A stretch of 48,683 nt of DNA, from the NCBI GenBank assembly GCA_021807595.1, contig JAKBCS010000022.1:1-48683 (forward strand), written 5' to 3'. This document shows, piece by piece, positions 44,407 to 48,683 of the stretch. Numbering within the stretch: the stretch's first letter is position 1; every line of letters begins with the position of its first letter. A model generated the notes under the pieces. That model saw only the letters and a list, made by a program, of their open reading frames with translations, ran no database searches and was not told where the DNA came from. The translations under genes were made by a program, and so were the position numbers. Source of the stretch: Planctomycetota bacterium. Lineage in GTDB: Bacteria; Planctomycetota; Planctomycetia; Gemmatales; Gemmataceae.

Positions 44407-47400
44407 ATGGCGAAACACTGCACCGTCTGCAACAAGGAGTACGGAGACGACTTGGCGGCCTGCCCTCACTGCGCAGCCGCGAGAAAGACCCATTTGGCCG
44501 GTCGCGTCGAAGATCGAACGACGCAGCTGGCCGATTCCGCCGTCGATTACGATGCCCCCGCGGCGGAACGAACGAGTGGTGAGCCGATCAGCGGCGCATC
44601 GGGGGTCGCCTGGTCATCCCTTGTCTCCGAGCCGGCGGACGAACACGTCAAAATCGATTCGCCTTCCGACGCCGATCTGTTGTCGAACGCAGGCGCAGCT
44701 GTGACTCACCACGATTTGGTCGGTGAACTGCCTCCCATCGAACCGATTGCCCCCCTCGATGTTGGCGCGGACGAAGAGATGGTCGAACTGGCCGAGACGC
44801 CTCCCAAAGCGAGTCATGGGGTCTCGGACTCGGAAGTCGATCTCGGCGCGTCTCCGGTGGAACTGATCGAGGACGGTTCCGGGGCAGTGCTGCACGCCAA
44901 GCCACAAGGCGAATCGGACGCGATCGTGGCCGAGTTGGTCGGCGATTCCCTGCATGTCGATGCCGCGAGCGATTCCAGAATGCGTCTGGGCGAACATGCG
45001 GGCGAGGAAGCGGCGCTCGACGCGCTCGATGTCTCGGCGGAATCCTCCCTCGTCGATCTGGGCGCGAAGCCGGATGGCGGCAGCGACGATCTGGCGGGGG
45101 AGGCAGCGGGGCGTGTCGTCGAGATGGCAGACGGCAGCGGCATCGATCTGGAGGGATTACCCACGCCGACTCCATCCGCTTCCGACCTCCATCCTTCTTC
45201 GGAATCGGCGGTCGATCTCGGCTCTCATGCGGAGATTCCCACCTCGTTCGGCGAGGGTAGCGGACCCAAGGTCGGCTCCGGCATTGATGTGGGCGACAGT
45301 AACGAGCCGGGAACCATCGATCCGATTAGCGATCTGTCCATGGAAACGATGCTCGCGGAAGGCGCGACCGTCGAGGCTTCCGAAGAGCCGACCGTTGCCG
45401 TCGAGGAGGAAGAGGCCGCGGTCGAAGCGGAAGACGAAGAGAAGCCCCAGAAGCCGGCCAAACCGCGGTCGCGCGTTCCGGCGCTCGTCGGCGGAACGTT
45501 CCTCGGTATATTGCTCGGCGCGGGCGGACTGATCGGGGCGCGCGTCGGCGGCGTCGATGTTCCGGCGATGATCGGAGTGGCCGAGACAGAGAAAGCCCCC
45601 GTCGCTCGTCCCAACAATATCCCCATCGTGCCGCAGGTGACGTTCGATTCGCTCAAAGTCATGGTTCTCAACGGCGATTGGGAAGGCGCGGGCAAGGCCG
45701 GAATCGAGACCGCGCCCGCGAGCAAGCCCGACGAGTTGGCAGCCCGCGGCGATTATCGCTTGGGCGCATACCTGCAAAAGGCGGGCAACAAGATCAACCC
45801 GCAAGACCCGGCCCTGCAACCGGCGCTACAAGACCTTCAAAAGGCGGCGGAGCAAAACGACGCTTTAGCGATCTACGATCTCGCGTTTATCAAAGAAATG
45901 GCCGGTCAACTGCTGCAAGCGCGAGCCGAATACGCCAAAGGCGCGCAGACCTTCCAAGCCGACCCCGTGAAGAAACAGCAATTCGACGCCGCCGTTCAGC
46001 GGGTCGATTGGAAGACATCGGCCAAACCTGCCGGCGCGGCACAATTGCTACCCGCGGGCAAGGAGGAGCGCACCGTCCTGTTGGCCTTGCTGCTGATCGG
46101 AATGCAACAACCGGGCCAAAACCCGCAACAACCGGCACAGAATCCTCAGCCCCCAGCCCAAGAAGAAACTAAGGAAGCCGGGTTCGACTTCTGGCAGGCC
46201 GCCAAACTGGCTCGCGAGGGGAAGTTCGCCGACGCCATTCGCCTGCTCGATCGCGCGCGGGCCCAGCACGACCAAAGAAGGTTTAGCAGACTGCGCAAGG
46301 CGCAAAATCCGCTCAGCGATCCGGCGGAAGACATCTTTCTCCGCTGCTGCGATGAACTAAAGCCGTTGTGGCGCATCGAAGATCGCCTGCGCGGCGAGGG
46401 CTATCTGACCGAGAAGAACAGTCCGGAAGAAGCGTTTCAGAAGCTCGTGTCGTCGGCCCAGACGAACGCCGCATTGGTCAAGGATACCAACGATCGTCTG
46501 TTGGCGGCGAAGCTCATCGCGCCCGGCGACGATTTGAGCAAAGGCGTCGTTCGCCTTATCGACGAAAAGAAGAAAGCCGAGGACAAGGCCGACGATCTGG
46601 CCGGGAAGCTCACCAAAGCCCAAGCCGACGGCAAGAAACTGAGCGACGATTTGGCTGCGGCGAAGAAGTCTGTCGCAAGCCTTGAAACCGATTTGACCTC
46701 TGCAAAAGAGCAAATTGCCAAGTTGAAGACCGCCAACGGCGAACTCGATGCTGCCTTCAAGAAAATCGTCGCCGAGTTGGCCGCCGCCAAGTTCCTCGAT
46801 CCCGACGGCAAGCCGAATGTCGTCGACGCCGTCAAGAAAGCCGTCGATGTCGCCAAGATCAAAGATCCCCAAGGGATGCTTCGAGAACAGCGCATGGAGA
46901 TCGATCGGTTGGCGGCCTCGCTGAAGGACCGTTGGAAGCCGGACGAGATGTTGCCGCTGTGGTTGCTGCTGCTGGACGAAAACAGGGCGCGAGACGACCT
47001 GGCCCTTCGAGCCGGCAAGGACGTGGATCGCGTCACCGCCGATAAGACCGCCTCGAAAGCGCGCAAGGGCGAGGCCGCCGTGGTATTGGGACTCGCCCTG
47101 CGCAACACCGAGAAGTTTGCCGAGGCGAAAAAGATGCTGGAAGCGGCGCGCGGCTCGGTGGATAAGGGCGAATGGCTCGTTCGCGCCGAAGCCGCTCTGA
47201 AAGAGGTTGCCGATCCCGCTGCCTATTTCGGAAAACAAGCGCAGACCCTCTACGACAAAGGCCGCATGGACGAGGCGTTGACCGTGCTGGCGCGGGCCAT
47301 GACGGTGCTGCCGCCCAACGCGCACGGAAAGCTGTTGGCTAAGCGCAGTTCGATCGAATTGGATGCGGCTCTCTCGAAGGCAAAAGGCAAACTCTCGCCG

Positions 47401-48312
47401 ACCGATCCGTTGCTGGCTGCGGCGCGAAAGGACGCCGCCGAAGCCGTCAAGGCGGGCTTGGCCGAAGGACATTATGCCACCGGACGCATCGCCGAAGAGA
47501 CGGGGCAAATCAAGGCGGCAATCGCCGGCTACCGGGCTGCCTTGGCCGCCCATTCGGCTCTGGATGCCGAAGGCGCGAGTTATCGCATGGCGTTGGCGCG
47601 CGTGCTGATGCAATCGAGCGACGGCAACGCGGCTCAAGCGCCCGGTGGAGCCAAGGTCGGCTATCTCGACCCGGCTCCCTATCCGGCGCGACACCACCAA
47701 GACATGCGGCGTCTGGTCTTGATGTTGACGTTTGGGATGCAAGCGCCGCTGTCCGGCGGAGACGATGCCGCAGCCGAAGAGGCGGAAAAACTCGCCGACG
47801 AAGTCTTGACGGCCGCGCCGGGAACCGTGCCGTTCAACGTCCGCTCTCAGGCATTGGCCGTTAAAGGACGTTGGAATGCCGCCCTGCAAACCTACGTCGA
47901 GGGCGTTCGCCCCATGCTGCCGCGCGAGTACGGCAACGGGCTGATGTATCTGATCCTCAATCATCCGCGACTGAAACGGCCCGACAGCCTGCGCATCCCC
48001 AATCCCCAAGAGGCCGAACGCTATTTCGACGAAGGCCTCAATTTCTACTTCGACCACGACTATGCCAACGCCGAAAAGTCGTTCGCTCTGGCCATCGAGA
48101 ATAACGGCGGCGATGCGCGGTACTTCTACTACTTGGGCCTGTCCAGGCTGGTCCAGAATCGTCGCCGTGATGCCGTCGATGATTTCGACCAAGGCGCGCT
48201 GTTGGAGAATCTCAACCGACCGGCCCCCGCCGCCGTCAGCGAATCGTTGGAGCGCGTTCAAGGACCGATGCGCCGCATCCTCAACGATGTCCGTCAACGT
48301 CCCGATCGTTAA
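44407..48312 (+). CDS. 1301-residue zinc-ribbon, membrane-anchored TPR/coiled-coil protein
   Basis: Residues 1-25 form a zinc ribbon (CTVC, then CPHC; Cys5, 8, 19, 22). Residues of about 30-350 are acidic and disordered with repeated short motifs of the form S-x-VDLG (SEVDLGAS, SSLVDLGAK, SAVDLGSH). A TM helix follows at about 356-382 (ALVGGTFLGILLGAGGLIGA). TPR-like helical repeats, a Pro/Gln linker (about 565-588), a coiled coil (about 718-795, ADGKKLSDDLAAAKKS) and C-terminal TPRs (FDHDYANAEKSFALAIEN) complete it. The ribbon plus TPR layout with a membrane helix is characteristic of Planctomycetota. Function is unknown; scaffolding is likely. A hairpin terminator follows. Confidence 0.85.
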   Translation: MAKHCTVCNKEYGDDLAACPHCAAARKTHLAGRVEDRTTQLADSAVDYDAPAAERTSGEPISGASGVAWSSLVSEPADEHVKIDSPSDADLLSNAGAAVTHHDLVGELPPIEPIAPLDVGADEEMVELAETPPKASHGVSDSEVDLGASPVELIEDGSGAVLHAKPQGESDAIVAELVGDSLHVDAASDSRMRLGEHAGEEAALDALDVSAESSLVDLGAKPDGGSDDLAGEAAGRVVEMADGSGIDLEGLPTPTPSASDLHPSSESAVDLGSHAEIPTSFGEGSGPKVGSGIDVGDSNEPGTIDPISDLSMETMLAEGATVEASEEPTVAVEEEEAAVEAEDEEKPQKPAKPRSRVPALVGGTFLGILLGAGGLIGARVGGVDVPAMIGVAETEKAPVARPNNIPIVPQVTFDSLKVMVLNGDWEGAGKAGIETAPASKPDELAARGDYRLGAYLQKAGNKINPQDPALQPALQDLQKAAEQNDALAIYDLAFIKEMAGQLLQARAEYAKGAQTFQADPVKKQQFDAAVQRVDWKTSAKPAGAAQLLPAGKEERTVLLALLLIGMQQPGQNPQQPAQNPQPPAQEETKEAGFDFWQAAKLAREGKFADAIRLLDRARAQHDQRRFSRLRKAQNPLSDPAEDIFLRCCDELKPLWRIEDRLRGEGYLTEKNSPEEAFQKLVSSAQTNAALVKDTNDRLLAAKLIAPGDDLSKGVVRLIDEKKKAEDKADDLAGKLTKAQADGKKLSDDLAAAKKSVASLETDLTSAKEQIAKLKTANGELDAAFKKIVAELAAAKFLDPDGKPNVVDAVKKAVDVAKIKDPQGMLREQRMEIDRLAASLKDRWKPDEMLPLWLLLLDENRARDDLALRAGKDVDRVTADKTASKARKGEAAVVLGLALRNTEKFAEAKKMLEAARGSVDKGEWLVRAEAALKEVADPAAYFGKQAQTLYDKGRMDEALTVLARAMTVLPPNAHGKLLAKRSSIELDAALSKAKGKLSPTDPLLAAARKDAAEAVKAGLAEGHYATGRIAEETGQIKAAIAGYRAALAAHSALDAEGASYRMALARVLMQSSDGNAAQAPGGAKVGYLDPAPYPARHHQDMRRLVLMLTFGMQAPLSGGDDAAAEEAEKLADEVLTAAPGTVPFNVRSQALAVKGRWNAALQTYVEGVRPMLPREYGNGLMYLILNHPRLKRPDSLRIPNPQEAERYFDEGLNFYFDHDYANAEKSFALAIENNGGDARYFYYLGLSRLVQNRRRDAVDDFDQGALLENLNRPAPAAVSESLERVQGPMRRILNDVRQRPDR

Positions 48313-48321
48313 CCATCGTCG

Positions 48322-48353
48322 GCTGCCGGGTGAGGGTACTCTCACCCGGCAGC
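48322..48353 (+). terminator. Hairpin terminator-like element
   Basis: GCTGCCGGGTGAG (48322-48334) and CTCACCCGGCAGC (48341-48353) form a perfect 13-bp stem with loop GGTACT, ten bases after the large gene's stop. There is no T-run, so termination would be rho-aided or through RNA stability. Confidence 0.6.
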
Positions 48354-48445
48354 TACGCTTACGCTTCGCCGAACTGCCATTGACGCCAAATCCATTCTGC
48401 ATTCAAATCCGCGTATCCTCTAACTCCACGGAAGGAGATCGATTT

Positions 48446-48683
48446 ATGGCCCGATTGCGATTTTGGAGTGTGGCAGTGCTGGCCCTCGCCTTGACTGGAA
48501 ACGCCAGCCAGACCGGACGAACCCAACTACCCAGTATGAGTTCGAGCAACTCAACGATGTCGATTCCGAACCAAACGACGGCAAGCCCGGCAGGACCAAC
48601 CGCTTCGTCAAATTGCTCGTGCGTAATCTACGCTCTCAGCGATCATGGTTTTGATGCCGACCTCGGCAAGTGGATCGCCGAGA
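48446..48683 (+). CDS. Secreted hypothetical protein, N-terminal part
   Basis: GAAGGAGATC lies just before ATG 48446, a strong ribosome site. The visible 79 codons encode a signal peptide (RLRFWSVAVLALALTGNAS), a Ser/Thr/Pro-rich linker and the start of a domain reading CSCVIYALSDHGFDADLGKW. The pattern IYALS...D...GKWIAE occurs in exported planctomycete proteins of unknown function, as I recall. It runs off the right edge of the window. Confidence 0.65.
   Translation, partial: MARLRFWSVAVLALALTGNASQTGRTQLPSMSSSNSTMSIPNQTTASPAGPTASSNCSCVIYALSDHGFDADLGKWIAE

Noticed and set aside
46357-48402. 681-codon open frame on the minus strand
   Set aside because: It lies entirely antisense to the large zinc-ribbon/TPR gene, has no ribosome site and no recognisable motif. 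Long antisense frames are expected in GC-rich genes.

Overview
The window looks like chromosomal DNA of a Planctomycetota bacterium, most likely near Gemmataceae; that placement is inferred from gene content, not from a database search. Supporting signs are a GC-rich base composition, a 23S-5S rRNA operon with no 16S gene attached, a PEP-CTERM protein, an exported zinc metalloprotease of the DUF5117 type, a zinc-ribbon/TPR giant, WD40 and PilZ proteins, DUF1573, a BamA-type outer-membrane protein and many exported proteins of unknown function. I saw no tRNA, CRISPR array, prophage or intact IS element.

Layout. 1-2.4 kb (minus): a run of two tiny genes, an esterase, a decayed GMC oxidoreductase and the start of a LutA-like Fe-S protein. 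2.6-9.2 kb (plus): hpt, a GT4 glycosyltransferase, glgC, a small anchored protein, an RNase Z-like hydrolase, a PilZ protein and two unknowns. 9.4-14.3 kb: an aminotransferase, a WD40/zinc-ribbon protein (minus) and bamA. 14.4-19.0 kb (minus): two exported low-complexity proteins, an mgtE with an insertion, panC and a CYTH protein. 19.2-25.6 kb (plus): a Rieske/cytochrome-like pair, a membrane protein, rfbD, an Arg-rich protein and the metalloprotease. 25.7-33.4 kb is mixed: PilZ, a Pro-rich exported protein broken by an in-frame TGA, a sulfotransferase, a thioredoxin-like protein with an in-frame TGA directly after a cysteine, DUF1573, two cyclophilins, a PEP-CTERM protein and an unknown. 33.7-40 kb: a large anchored protein, an arginase-like protein, lexA, trpD and a nucleoside hydrolase homologue. 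40-43.2 kb (minus): 5S and 23S rRNA. 43.6-48.7 kb: a CBS protein, a 1301-residue zinc-ribbon/TPR protein and the start of a secreted protein.

The strongest novel signal is at 28095-29210 (minus). A signal peptide and thioredoxin-like N-terminus run in frame through a TGA (28968-28970), right after Cys80, into a continuous C-terminal half. Downstream of that TGA lies a perfect 7-bp hairpin with loop AGTT, at the spacing and loop composition expected of a bacterial SECIS element. I propose a Cys-Sec redox protein. The second TGA-interrupted exported gene (26425-27015) also has two perfect hairpins after its TGA, but selenocysteine is less convincing there.

Other points of note are miniature elements with terminal inverted repeats (22637-22758, 33437-33625), a 25-bp perfect palindrome (31581-31635), palindromic sites between lexA and trpD, and a structured leader and spacer around the 23S-5S genes. 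Most genes are housekeeping or envelope functions and do not form one pathway. Likely co-transcribed sets, judged from overlaps or short gaps, are CYTH-panC-mgtE, Rieske-cytochrome-like, glgC-5543, membrane protein-rfbD and the minus-strand cluster at 1-2427.
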